DNA of 64,000 nt from Zoroaster sp. YZ-2022 (Eukaryota; Echinodermata; Asteroidea; Forcipulatida; Zoroasteridae): positions 4,960,001 through 5,024,000 of the forward strand of contig CM055823.1 in NCBI GenBank assembly GCA_029582265.1, given 5' to 3'. Below the pieces are notes generated by a model, which was not told the DNA's origin, made no database searches, and saw only the letters and a list, made by a program, of their open reading frames with translations. The position numbers were made by a program, and so were the translations under genes. Below, piece after piece: positions 33,468 through 43,891 of the stretch (position 1 is the first letter of the stretch; each line of letters opens with the position of its first letter).

Positions 33468-33983
33468 GTATTTTATCTTTTGAGGGTGCCTTTGGACTGG
33501 TCATAGAACAAATAACTGCATGGGTGTTGGAGAAGGCAGGGACAGAGCTGACACTTCGAGCTACCATCGCAAGTAGAAAACTGAGCTTTTTTGGCCATAT
33601 CACAAGATACCCATGTTTAGAGAAAACAATATCGCAAGGGATGGTTGAAGGCCGGAGAGGACGAGGAAGACCAGCAGCAGGATGGATAGATGACATCAAA
33701 GAGTGGACAGGTATGAGTATCACAGATGCTTCCAGACTTGCCACCGATCGAGAAAGATGGAAAGCTCTCATCCGAACCTCACCAGCGCTACTTAGCAAAA
33801 TGTGACTACAGAGACAGAGTTAAAACTTGCATGGTGAAGAAGATAAGTAAGACTAATTGCAGTGACACCATGTGAAATTCTCTATTGAGTGTAATTAATT
33901 CTGAAAAGAACTAGAGGTTACAAATCGACGTTTTGATCAGTATGCTATGATCGTCATCAGGAGAGAGAGAGAGTATTTATCTT
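33468..33983 (+). mobile_element. LINE fragment plus foldback arm, one insertion
   Basis: The insertion 33480-33972 is flanked by GTATTTTATCTT (33468-33479) and GTATTTATCTT (33973-33983), an imperfect 11-12-bp duplication. It contains a LINE C-terminal coding fragment (33481-33805), a single foldback arm in the orientation with CATGGTGAAG first (33819-33958) and a GA repeat at its right end. Confidence 0.65.
33481..33805 (+). pseudogene. LINE reverse transcriptase C-terminal fragment
   Basis: The frame is open from about 33481, upstream of the first Met at 33524. It reads GLVIEQITAWVLEKAGTELT, then RKLSFFGHITRY, GRRGRGRPAAGWIDDIKEWT and a DRERWKALIR end. The RKL.FFGH..R, GRRGRGRP..W.DD...W and DR..W..L blocks are the usual C-terminal tail of one group of non-LTR retrotransposon polyproteins. 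The N-terminal RT core is absent, so it is a dead fragment. Confidence 0.8.
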
Positions 33984-34050
33984 AAACTAGGACACCGATT
34001 CCATGCCCTGTTGAAAGTCTGCTCTGATCATGACGATATTGTTCCTTTGA

Positions 34051-34656
34051 TACAGCTTTATTATATTTAAGTTAGACAAAGACGAACGGATAATTTAACC
34101 GCGCTTGGCTCGTTCGGACAATCGCTGTTCAAATAAAATGTCCTGTCAATGAAATTCTGTTTTTTTTATAAATAAATTTGATGATCAAAAGTGTCCATGA
34201 ATGCTTGGAGTGACGTTGTCTAAGATTCTGGGTATAATGTGATTTATCTATGCTTTACGATCTTGAGAACAAGCGAAAGCAATCTAGTTAAACACCTGCC
34301 CATGTGTTCATATGATGAGTATTGGGTAACTGATCAAACAAAGATGTCGAAGTGTTTCGCAGTCCTACGAGGTAATTACTGTTCATGTACAGTTTCATGT
34401 TGATACACGTTGTCCTAAACTTCTTTAAAAACCATGTGTACTTAAATGGAAGATACACAACACTGGCATTTGGTTACGTTCGTTCATTTCAACCTTCTAG
34501 TTTCTAATAGGGCCTATGTATCTTTAAAAATAACCTGTGAAAATCTCATTACAGTAATTATGAGCTCCAGTTTTGAGAAAATAATAACAAACTTATACAT
34601 GTTGTATATTTAACAAAAAGTTAAATGGAAGATGCAACACTGGGTTACATTCGTTC
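34051..34656. other. Intergenic DNA, no gene seen
   Basis: AAATGGAAGATACACAACAC (34445) and AAATGGAAGATGCAACACTG (34623) are possible remnants of the 81-bp family. Otherwise no feature. Confidence 0.45.
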
Positions 34657-35214
34657 AGACATGCGCGTCGGCAGTTTTAATTGTCTTTCTTTCTTTGTTT
34701 TTTTTGCTATGAAATGATGTCCAATTGCGGCCAAAATTGCTGGATCAATTGGAATTCTGCCATGCTGTGTTTTAAACGACTGTTTCACATAGGGTATTTA
34801 ACGTTTGCCCAATTTGTGAGGCCTCTCTTGGCCACCATACTTTGTATAACACGGGGAATACGTGTATCACGTATTTCCCTGTTGGCAAAAATAAATAAAT
34901 AAATACTTTTTTTTATTTTACTTTTCCAAGGAAGACTTTATTTCAAAATTCCTTGAAGTAACAGCATATATACAAATATATACAAAAGTTAAAAGAATAA
35001 TAAAGAAATACATTCAGTATCTTGACAGTAGTAAATTAAATATGTAAACCAGAACAAATACTTTAAATAAGGAAACCGTCCAGCCAAGTTGCTAAATAAA
35101 TAAATAAAAGATTAAAAAACGGAAACAAAAACAAAACAAAAACAACAAAAACGCGTCACCGCACAGATTTTGAAGACGACCGATGACCAGAAACCGGAGA
35201 CTTTTTTGGTCTAA
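34657..35214 (+). mobile_element. Harbinger-like MITE with an inserted retrocopy
   Basis: GGCC-family sequence from CAGACATGCGCGTCGGCA to the right end GGTC at 35208-35211, followed by TAA. The left TIR is missing. The centre is split by a segment of about 190 bp (34904-35093) foreign to the other copies. Confidence 0.8.
34904..35093 (-). pseudogene. Retrocopy of an mRNA 3' end
   Basis: On the minus strand the segment ends GAAATAAAGTCTTCC, with an AATAAA polyadenylation signal (34938-34943) followed about 20 bp later by an A-rich tail, and it is flanked by TAAATAAATAAATA-type direct repeats on both sides. This is the architecture of a 5'-truncated processed retrocopy carrying only 3' UTR. 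No parent gene can be named. Confidence 0.55.
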
Positions 35215-35805
35215 AGGACAGATACAAACATTGTAATTACCTGATTCCAAAATTCCCATTTCCCCCCCCCTCCCCCCCAAGAAGCTAACTCAATGTGCTT
35301 CAGGAATCAATTAATCCTATACAAATATCATGTCCGAAGTGTTCTCATTTCAGAGGAAACACACACAATGTACATTTTGCAACCGTTGCGAGACGGACAC
35401 GTTTTGCTACAAGTGTTTCCTGTACAAATTGTGATTGTTTTTGACACTTTCATTTTACTCATGGTTACAAGAAAGAACATTATGCTAAGTGAAAATCTTC
35501 TCCAACGCCCCAAAAAACCTCAAAATTTTGACCGGTTCCCCCTGGGTATTATAACGAGCTCATTATCTGCCAGATCCTAACAGCCAAACAATGAGATCAC
35601 TTAACTCAGGGGTTAACCCCCATAATCCACTTGGGCCAAAAACGGGAGATAAATGGACATTGGGGAAAATGTCTTCCCAGGCTGTACCTTCACTTGAAGT
35701 TTATCACCAGATTATTAAAGTGTTTCTGGTTTTTCCTCCGGTAGTTTATTTGATCTTTTCTGATTTTTTTTTCTAAATGGGCCAGCTCAAGATTATGACT
35801 AAATA
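35215..35805. other. No supported gene
   Basis: A 95-codon ORF at 35293-35580 starts MCFRNQLILYKYHVRSVL, has no motif I know and overlaps a 61-codon ORF on the other strand. I leave it as unsupported. Confidence 0.45.
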
Positions 35806-36037
35806 TACATAACAGCAAAAGAAACGTCACCCCCTAAATTTTGATAAGTCTGAGAACGTGTTTAGCTTATGTGTCCTCAGACGTCATGCATGACAAATTT
35901 TGAGGTCAACCAAATTTGCCACATTGTGTTTGTGTTACACTCCGTACTCATAATATTCTTCATTAAACAAATTATATTAATTATAAAATGAAAATAATAA
36001 ATATTTTTAGGGGTGACGTTTCTTTTGCTGTTATGTA
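35806..36037 (+). mobile_element. TA-flanked MITE with AACAGCAAAAG ends, copy 1
   Basis: The ends CATAACAGCAAAAGAAACGT and its complement form inverted repeats of about 30 bp, with TA at 35806-35807 and 36036-36037. The interior has no coding capacity. A second copy lies in the opposite orientation at 45108-45335. Tc1/mariner type is likely. Confidence 0.85.
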
Positions 36038-36070
36038 TATTAAAATGAATGATAAAGGCTACTCATATAG

Positions 36071-36249
36071 TGTATATTCGATTTAAGTAAGACTAATTGC
36101 GGAGACACCATGTGAGTTGTACCTCCAGTTCTTTTCAGAACTAATTAATTACTGCTCAATTGAGAATTCCACATGGTGTCACCGCAATTTGTCTTACTTA
36201 TCCTCCTCACCATGCAAAGCTACAAATTTTACCTATGTATATTCGATTT
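36071..36249 (+). mobile_element. Foldback element with short 5' inversion
   Basis: The element 36085-36235 is flanked by a perfect 14-bp duplication TGTATATTCGATTT (36071-36084, 36236-36249). It starts with a 30-bp inverted copy of its own 3' part (AAGTAAGACTAATTGCGG), followed by the body from GTTGTACCTCCAGTTC to the family terminus GCTACAAATTTTACC. Confidence 0.9.
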
Positions 36250-37335
36250 GTTTGTTTGTGAACTTAAGAAAATAGATTAATATTGCGTTCGCGAATTGAG
36301 CGACTATTTTAAGTCTTTGACCTTCACTTTTTGCACTTTAATTCTACTTGATTTGCCTGATCGACTTTTATCTTTATTGTGCTATAATACGAGTTAACTA
36401 GCATTATTACACAGCGCTGACCATCTGTTGCCGACGGAGCATTTAGGATGGTGGCTTCTGGGATATTATTCCTGAAGCCAACAAATCCACGAAGTTTAAA
36501 GAATTTTGGCAATGCCCCGGGTAATCCAAGGCCAAATGTTTCTAATTTGGTGGGACATGTTGTCTGGCATTATCGCTTGAACCTTTTTCAGTCCGTTGTT
36601 CTTTTGCTTCATTTAGTCACAGATGCACCATTAATTGTTCCAACTACCTATTTTTTGGCAGTTGCTTCACATCACTAACCTGTACTGTCCCCAAGGGCAG
36701 TAATGTGAGGTTATTAAATTCGATTAAATATGACATGTATTTCCATACAAACATGTATGGAGACACAGATCTATTAAAGCGACAATGGCTATTGGCCTTC
36801 TTCAGGGTGACTGACAGTAAATAAAACATTTTTTTTTAAATATTCTCTTACTTATAATTTATTTTCTAAACCAGGACCAGTGTTATAAAAAATGATCTCG
36901 ATAATTTCATTTTTACTTAATTATTAGGAACATCTAAAACAGGATAATGTTTTACACAACCTGTGTATTTTTTCTCTGTGTGTACTGATGTAGTTTTTAA
37001 AACCCGTTTTTGAATGAAAACTGTTTTAGTATAAATATCCACTTTCTCTCTGACTCTCCTTTACACAATTTATATTTTGTAGCCCCGTATTTTGAGTGAT
37101 CATTTGGCCTTGTGATTGGCGACACTCATAATAAATTACCCAATCGATTTTGCGCTGATATTGCCAACACAGACATAACTTAGCCCACACAATTTCAACA
37201 TAAACATATTCATGTTTCTCTTCAACTCGCCAAAATCAAGAGTAAGTTAATTCCATTTGGATAGCTTCTTTCCCTTGAACAGCATTACAATGGAACGCCC
37301 TTCCAGCTGATGTAATCTTGCTTGCTTAAATGGTG
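36250..37335. other. Intergenic; a 40-bp dispersed repeat
   Basis: TGGCTATTGGCCTTCTTCAG with the following GTGACTGACAGTAAATAAA occurs at 36785 and again near 37769. The ORFs present lack motifs. Confidence 0.45.
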
Positions 37336-37654
37336 GATGACATATCATATGTGACGCGTTCTACCGAAATCAGACACATTTGGGCAAGAAATCAAAATCG
37401 AGTTGGTTATTGATAATGAAAGTAGAGATCTTCAGCTTTACAATGATATCTTTCTTATATTAATTGGAAGTGTAAAAGCGGAATTACGTCATTTTTAAGT
37501 TTGTCTTTACGAAAACTCAAAACGGAGTTATTGTTCTTTAAAGTTTCATTTGGTATAATTTAAGTAATTAACTTCTTACAAAGGTACTTCATTTTCCCTA
37601 GTAACAGGCATTACAGAATAATAATATTGCCTTATTAAGGGTTTTATATACATT

Positions 37655-37687
<33 letters not shown>

Positions 37688-37752
37688 ATTTCTCAGTTCT
37701 GAGCTCTGCCCAATTCTGTCTGATTTTGGTAGAACACATCACATATATGTAA
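37336..37752. mobile_element. MITE-like inverted repeat
   Basis: CATATGTGACGCGTTCTACC followed by GAAATCAGACACATTTGGGC (left) and the complement of CCCAATTCTGTCTGATTTTG through AACACATCACATATATG (right) are imperfect inverted repeats about 400 bp apart. A 24-bp poly-T tract precedes the right end. No coding content. Confidence 0.55.
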
Positions 37753-38016
37753 CCCCTTATACTTTAGTGGCTATTGGCCTTGTTTAGGGTGACTGACAGT
37801 AAATAAAAAAATAAAATAAAACAAATTTGCACATTTTTTATACATTATTCCCAAACTTAGAAATACTGAATGAAAATAAATTGTTATTCTCATATCTTGT
37901 TTATCATTTGGGTAGCCCAATTAGGGATTATCACTGTATTCCGGGCCTAGCTTTGAAATGTTTGAGACGAATCAGATCCAGAGGTAAACCAGAAACACCA
38001 GGGTATATATATCTCT

Positions 38017-38131
38017 ACTGAGGACGATCAGAGCATACTGATCGAAATGTCGAGTTATAACATCCAGTTCTTTTCAGAACTAATTACGACTCAATAGAGA
38101 ATTTCACATGGTGTCACCGCAATTAGTCTTT
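38017..38131 (+). mobile_element. Foldback-family single arm
   Basis: It begins CTGAGGACGATCAGAGCATA, passes the CTGATCGAAATGTCGAG hairpin and runs to CACCGCAATTAGTCTT. The usual 3' terminus is replaced by unrelated sequence. Confidence 0.8.
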
Positions 38132-38145
38132 TATCCCTACACATT

Positions 38146-38450
38146 CACAATATGTGACTCTGGCAAAATATGTGGCTCTGGCAAAACCCTAAACTTGGAC
38201 CCACTTTTCAAAAGTGACCCCCAAATTTATCGTGAAAATTAACAATGTTCCCAACAACGTTTCAGGATTTTTAATTTTCCATCAAAATTTAGAGAAATTC
38301 TCTATATGGTGACATGAAAACTGGTCCCTCAAACTGGTCCCTCAAACTGGTCCTTGGGGTCAGTTTTTGATCTTTTCATGGCTGTTACGCATGATGGTAA
38401 ATGCTGAGAAGTTAAGGATTTTGCCAGAGCGGGTCACATTATGTGTCCAG
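38146..38450. mobile_element. MITE with CTGGCAAAA ends
   Basis: The left end AATATGTGACTCTGGCAAAA (with a tandem second copy of the CTCTGGCAAAA word) pairs with the right end GATTTTGCCAGAGCGGGTCA and a CACATTATG. AACTGGTCCCTC is tandemly repeated at about 38318-38352. No coding content. Confidence 0.6.
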
Positions 38451-39481
38451 TTATTTTACGTGTGATGATCTAGTGCATGGGATCTACGGATGATGTGACA
38501 CTAGTTAATTATATACGGTCTCCATCGATCCCTCCCTCGTGTATACGCATTAGGCCTAACGTACATCTCACCATATCTCACTCAGAAGAACATTCCATGT
38601 TACAAAAACATTTTAAAAACTGAATTAACGGCAGTTAAGAGATTATCAGTTAGTATAACAAAATAGTTTAATTCATAACATTCTGAAACCTATCTTTATG
38701 CTTCTAATAAAACGTCATAACACAATGCATACGTACATGTTTCTTTTAAAACAACCCCTGTGGACTATGTATCATTTTTGCCAATCCTTTTACGCATGTT
38801 ATTTTAGGGTACAATCCATGTATGTATATCTGTAATGAATTCTTCTCTCGGTCTCATATATTTACGGCTGACGTTTATCCGCGGGTGCTTGCAGAAATTA
38901 GACTAGTCCTATTATTTAATGTGGGCCAAACACTGGGCATTTACTTAGTATGCCTTATCAAATACAAAACACGGGTTACCAGTTATGGCAGAGAGCGCAC
39001 GTACAAGGGAAGCCACTTACGAATTTATTGCCATCGGGCGAGGCTAATAAACTGAAACATATTTGTGGAGTTATTGGGTACAATGAGAACCTCTATCGTA
39101 TAGGATGATACACATGGCGCCCGTAAGGCAAAGCGCTGAGCAGTTTGCGAAGTGAAGACGTTAGTGGTTGTTATTTAAGCCCAAATGCATATTTGATAGA
39201 AGGTCATTGTTTGCATTCATAGGATCAATAATGGGATTTAAAAAAACGACTTGTGAAATGTTCAGCTCAGTCGCTACACACATTTTGCTAAAGAAGTGCA
39301 AAAAGTAATTACAATGCTCACGCACAGACGACAATGAATAAATTCAAACAGTATGACGTTTGTAATGTTTGGTTACAGTCTAACAATTTGCATAGGCCCT
39401 ATTTTAATATGTCTTATAAAGACTACAACAATACCAACTTTTCCCTCCAAATTCTCAAGGCTCTTTTTTTCGTTTCTGATT
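38451..39481. other. Intergenic DNA, no gene seen
   Basis: A 77-codon ORF at 38822-39055 has no motif. Nothing else stands out. Confidence 0.5.
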
Positions 39482-39565
39482 CCCTCTAGTCTGTCTTACA
39501 CTTTCAGTGCTCATACTAACCACTGACTAGTCTAGTCACGGACCCTCTAGTATGTCTTACCCTCT
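39482..39565 (+). repeat. ~75-bp family unit, left part
   Basis: CCTCTAGTCTGTCTTAC, CTGACTAGTCTAGTCACGGA and CCTCTAGTATGTCTTAC match the 27.3-kb family. Confidence 0.65.
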
Positions 39566-40042
39566 GGGTGCACCCCACTGAATGAACTCCCATAGTAAAC
39601 AGTGCTAAATGCAAAATATTCAACAATCGTTAAAAAATACTAGAAGTCCCACCGTTTTTAAAACCAAAAGAAAAAATATTGATCGATATATAACCTTTTA
39701 TTTTCTTCTCTATTTACTGTCTAAAGTCCAGGTTTCCAGGGAGTTATCCTCATCCCAATGGAAACCACCCTCTACATTAGTGAAAACGTCCACACTGAAA
39801 AGCAGCCATTTTGGAAAAAGGCCTTACGCTTGAAATCAAATTAGGACCTTATAGTGTGTCCAAAATACTCAAAGTTGAAAGCCAAGGACCCCCAGGTTAT
39901 GATATTGGGCCATTTTCACACAATCCATGAAATGTATGGCCCTCAAATCTTTGTTTTTCAGAAGAAAAAAATGTTGAGGACATACACACACAAAATAAAC
40001 AGCTCGGCGCATGAATTCCTTACTATTTAATGGGGTGCACCC
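39566..40042. mobile_element. MITE with GGGTGCACCCCA ends
   Basis: GGGTGCACCCCACTGAAT at the left and the complement of ATTTAATGGGGTGCACCC at the right are inverted ends of a 477-bp segment inserted in the 75-bp repeat tract. TCTAGTATGT occurs on both sides (near 39546 and 40044), which may be a duplication or part of the tandem host. Confidence 0.6.
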
Positions 40043-40180
40043 TTCTAGTATGTTCTCAGTGAGAATGCCCAGGTATCAACTACGGACAAATCTAGTCACG
40101 GACCTAAAAGTTATACTTTTACTTAGTGGTAATGCCTACGTACCACTGACCAGTCTAGCCATGGATCCTTTTGGTCCGTA
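40043..40180 (+). repeat. ~75-bp family units, right part
   Basis: Continues the interrupted family with TCTAGTATGTTCTCAGTGAG, ATGCCTACGTACCACTGACC and AGTCTAGCCATGGATCC. Confidence 0.65.
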
Positions 40181-41290
40181 TCTATGGTATAACACAGACT
40201 ATAGTGAACACTGGCGTGATCGGAAGCTACAATGAAATGGTTTTCTTTTGAAGTTAGTAATTAATTTGCATTTAATTTTACAAAAGCCATTTATCAAGGT
40301 TTACCCACAGTAGCCATGTCCAAGAATAAAATATGGAAAATTGTGGAAGACAAAGCTCGCATATATATATCTTGATCATGGAGGTTCCATATTATCGCAT
40401 ATTATTTTAAGATTGTTCGGTCAATTGTAATGCTGTAGGAAGAATTTGTAGCTGTTACCTTGACCTACTTGCTAATCCGCATCCTAGTTGTCACGAATAT
40501 GACATGAAATCCATTGTGAACATGGGGGAGAGGGGATGAAGCCTCACGACAGCGCAGCGCGAAGTAAACACGATTTGGGGTCCGGCGTCCACTGGGACCT
40601 GCCCAAGGGCACCGGAAGCTTCAGCGTTCTAGATGCTCTCTGATCCAATCTGGTGCATTTTTTTACATGAAATCATGAAAAATTTTCTACAGTCCTTCTC
40701 TATCTTAAGGATACGAATAGTTTATGCAAAATATGGTAGAATTTTATACAAGTGGGGAAAATGTTGAGTATCACATGTTTACAAAAGAGCCCCAAAGGTC
40801 AGACTGCGCAGGCCACAAAATGTAAACTGGTTTATGACAGTCTTATATTTTGAGATATGAGCAAAACCATTCCTATTTTGATTTATAACATCTCAAATCT
40901 TATTCATCTGAAAATTATGTGGAGACATCCAAAATGTAAAAACTCCACATAAAAATACACACACTTTTGCCCAGCGGGAAATTACCCTAGTACTCTAAAG
41001 ATCACGCAAAGAAGTCACATGGTCTGTATATACCACGGTACTGTAGCACATGCTTGGCCACGAACATGTTTTTAAAATTCGACGGGAAATATTGTGTACT
41101 AATCTGTCGGCTAATTCATCATTTCAAAGAAAGTTAAATAATAAATAATAAACACTGACTTTATACATTTCCTCGTGGTAGAAATATCTATGTTCATGGA
41201 CACCCTGTTTTAAAGATGACCTTGGCGATAATAACGTCAGGATGTACCACTGTCTAGTCCACTTGTCTTTAAGAAATATTCAGTCCTGGG
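40181..41290. other. Intergenic DNA, no gene seen
   Basis: A GC-richer patch at 40540-40640 (GCGCAGCGCGAAGTAAACAC, CCGGAAGCTTCAGCG) may be a fragment of a dispersed repeat. No coding signal. Confidence 0.45.
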
Positions 41291-41620
41291 CCCAATTTCG
41301 TAGAGCCGCTAAGCAACCAATTGTTTTGCTTACTGTACGTTTCTCAGCATAAAGAAAGGCACGCTATCTTACCGACCGTTATTGCAAATGTATGACGCAA
41401 GATTACAAACTCATGATGAACGCGCACGCTCTGAATTTTCTCGCTAACCTCCAGTTCTTTTCAGAACTAATTACTACTCAATTGAGAAATTCACATGGTG
41501 TCACCGCAATTAGTCTTACTTCTCCTCTTCACCAAAGCTACAAGTTTTACCTATAACCTGTGATACGCTTAAGCTCTAGTTAGCACGAAGATATGCTTAC
41601 CGGTAAGCAGCGCTATGAAT
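41291..41620. mobile_element. MITE with CAATTTCGTAGAGC ends, interrupted
   Basis: GGGCCCAATTTCGTAGAGCC and CTAAGCA at the left pair with GGTAAGCAGCGCTATGAA at the right. The element is interrupted by a foldback copy at 41451-41553. A related end lies at 60851-60893. Confidence 0.5.
41445..41559 (+). mobile_element. Foldback-family copy, 5'-truncated
   Basis: The copy (41451-41553) starts at CCAGTTCTTTTCAGAAC and runs to the common terminus GCTACAAGTTTTACCTA. TAACCT stands on both sides (41445-41450, 41554-41559), a minimal 6-bp duplication. Confidence 0.75.
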
Positions 41621-42428
41621 ACATTATGCGCGCATTTGCTGTTTGCGCACTGCCATGCATTGGTTGACTGTTAGCCATTACAAGAACGTTGTGTTTGCGT
41701 TTACCAGTGAAACCATGACGCTTTCTCTAGAGCATTGTTATTTCTTCAGCAACCAATAACATCCTATAGGAGTTGGCATTGGACTTTTTGACTTAGTTCA
41801 TAGTGAATCTTTATTTTAAACTTCACACTTTTCACAAGTTATAATACAAGTTTACATGATATGAAACAAATTTACAGGAATTTACAAATAAAACTGAATA
41901 TCAGTAATCAATGAAGAAAATAATCGGTGAATTATCAGAAATTTATTAAGCACAATGGTCTAGTCAATTAGATGAGCCAGTAGATTTCGTCATTTTGTAG
42001 GGTGAAAAGTGCATTGTTGTGTCCCCATTTCTTGAGAAAAAATTGTTGGTTGTTTTTGGATTTGTAGAAGTGGAAATCGAGAATAATTTTACTTTGAATT
42101 GGAAAGGTGATAATAACACATATCATTTAGTCTTTTCTTTTTCTGCAATAGTTAGCACAGTACAGACAGCTACCGTTGGTACGGAGTAAGCATATCCTTG
42201 ATACAGACAGTCAGTTTAAAATATCATGAAAACAATCTAACATAATGCATCTGAATTGAGATAAGTTGTTGGTTAGATGGGATACCTACACTGTAAACAT
42301 GGTGTTTAGAATTTAAACAGTAACGTGCATCTATAATACCAAGCAAGTGTTACAACCATGACTCGTCAACGCTTCATTTGACCCAAAGAGACCTTTCTCT
42401 GTGATTTGACTGAACATCGCTGAATTTA
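41621..42428. other. Intergenic; solo TIR of the 32-bp MITE
   Basis: A lone left end of the MITE family described next (CACTGTAAACATGGTGTTTA, 42289-42320) is preceded by TA. The rest is AT-rich and featureless. Confidence 0.6.
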
Positions 42429-42495
42429 TACTGTAAAAATGGTGTTTAGAATTTAAACACACGCAAAATAAACGCGTTTAGGAATGCGTTTAAAT

Positions 42496-43071
42496 GCTAA
42501 ACGGCCATCCTCTGTACATGTCACAAAGCTAAACGGCCATCCTCTGTACATGTCACAAAGCTAGACGGCCATCCTCTGTACATGTCACAAAGCTAAACGG
42601 CCATCCTCTGTACATGTGACAAAGCTAAACGGCCATCCTCTGTACATGTGACAAAGCTAAACGGCCATCCTCTGTACATGTCACAAAGCTAAACGGCCAT
42701 CCTCTGTACATGTCACAAAGCTAAACGGCCATCCTCTGTACACGTCACAAAGCTAAACGGCCATCCTCTGTACATGTCACAAAGCTAGACGGCCATCCTC
42801 TGTACATGTGACAAAGCTAAACGGCCATCCTCTGTACATGTCACAAAGCTAAACGGCCATCCTCTGTACATGTCACAAAGCTAAACGGCCATCCTCTGTA
42901 CACGTCACAAAGCTAAACGGCCATCCTCTGTACATGTCACAAAGCTAAACGGCCATCCTCTGTACATGTCACAAAGCTAAACGGCCATCCTCTGTACATG
43001 TCACAAAGCTAAACGGCCATCCTCTGTACATGTCACAAAGCTAAACGGCCATCCTCTGTACATGTCACAAA
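42496..43071 (+). repeat. 32-bp tandem array, exactly 18 units
   Basis: The unit is GCTAAACGGCCATCCTCTGT plus ACATGTCACAAA. The array is exactly 576 bp. Variants (GCTAGACGG, ACACGTC, ACATGTGAC) recur at several positions, showing block duplication. Confidence 0.95.
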
Positions 43072-43197
43072 GCTAAACGTGCTTAGCTTTTTGACACCTG
43101 GTCATATGGTTTTTAGCATTCAAACACACATCACACAGAAAAGTACAATCTAAACATGTTTTAGGCTAAACATGTGAAGAAAAAAAGTCAGTACAAG

Positions 43198-43457
43198 TAC
43201 ACTCACTGGCCAAAAGTATTGCAACATGCTCAAAATAGCACTTTACAAGTAACAGGTGAGATGATCATTTAATCCGATTTCATCGATCGTGTATTACATA
43301 ATTTCCGAGCAAGAACAGTAAAAAAGAACATTGACTTCAAAACACAGGCACTTTCAAGAAGTCTTAAGTAGTGTAAATAAAATAAAATAAATTATTGTAA
43401 CACAGTTCTCCAAACTGAACTTTGGGGATGTTGCAATACTTATGGCCAGTGAGTGTA
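43198..43457. mobile_element. Nested Tc1/mariner-type MITE
   Basis: A 256-bp segment with inverted ends CACTCACTGGCCAAAAGTAT / complement (27 of 28 positions equal) and TA at 43198-43199 and 43456-43457. The corresponding site in MITE copy B (about 44551-44566) is uninterrupted, which confirms an insertion. Confidence 0.92.
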
Positions 43458-43754
43458 GAAATGTGTTTAAACTCTAAACACCATTTTTACAGTGTATACC
43501 TTTGAAACACAATTACCCGTACACCCTTCTGTGTAACAACGGAAACCACACCAAACAGTAACATAAAACCCTCCCTCTCATCAGTCCGACCAAGAAACCC
43601 AGATATGCGCTATTGACCACAATTTTTAAGTGCGAATGCAATCTTATAACGGCAGCTACAGAAAGACCCACAGGTAATAATAACAGCTGGATACTTAAAA
43701 GCCCAAAATACTGAAAAACCGCCTCGACTATTATACAAAACAACTAAAGAATTG

Positions 43755-43874
43755 TAGGTAAAACTTGTAGCTTTGCATGGTGAAGAGGATAAGTAAGACT
43801 AATTGCGGTGACACCATGTGAAATTCTCTATTGAGTAGTAATTAGTTCTGAAAAGAACTGGAGGTTACAACTGT
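43755..43874 (-). mobile_element. Foldback-family copy, 5'-truncated
   Basis: On the minus strand it runs from GTTGTAACCTCCAGTTC to GCTACAAGTTTTACC, keeping the 3' terminus. I could not find a clear flanking duplication. Confidence 0.8.
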
Positions 43875-43891
43875 GGTCGTAAACACAATAA

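Larger units (their letters stand above)
33333..34050 (+). mobile_element. TTAA MITE, copy 3, interrupted
   Basis: The left part 33333-33479 opens TTAAAGGGACAATATCGTCA. The right part 33973-34050 ends in ATGACGATATTGTTCCTTTG. Between them sits a roughly 490-bp retroelement insertion. The MITE is otherwise in the same order as the copy at 54.1 kb. Confidence 0.8.
42429..43494 (+). mobile_element. MITE copy A with 18-unit 32-bp array
   Basis: The left end TACTGTAAAAATGGTGTTTA and right end AAACACCATTTTTACAGTG are inverted repeats of about 32 bp, with TA flanks. After the word ACGCGTTTAGGAATGCG comes a tandem array, then a conserved 3' segment (AGCTTTTTGACACCTGGTCA, AATCTAAACATGTTTTAGGC). A Tc1/mariner-type MITE is nested at 43198-43457. 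Superfamily is unclear: TA flanks suggest mariner, the CACTG start resembles CACTA/Chapaev ends. Confidence 0.88.

Noticed and set aside
35293..35580. 95-codon ORF as a gene
   Set aside because: No motif, and the complementary strand is open in the same place.
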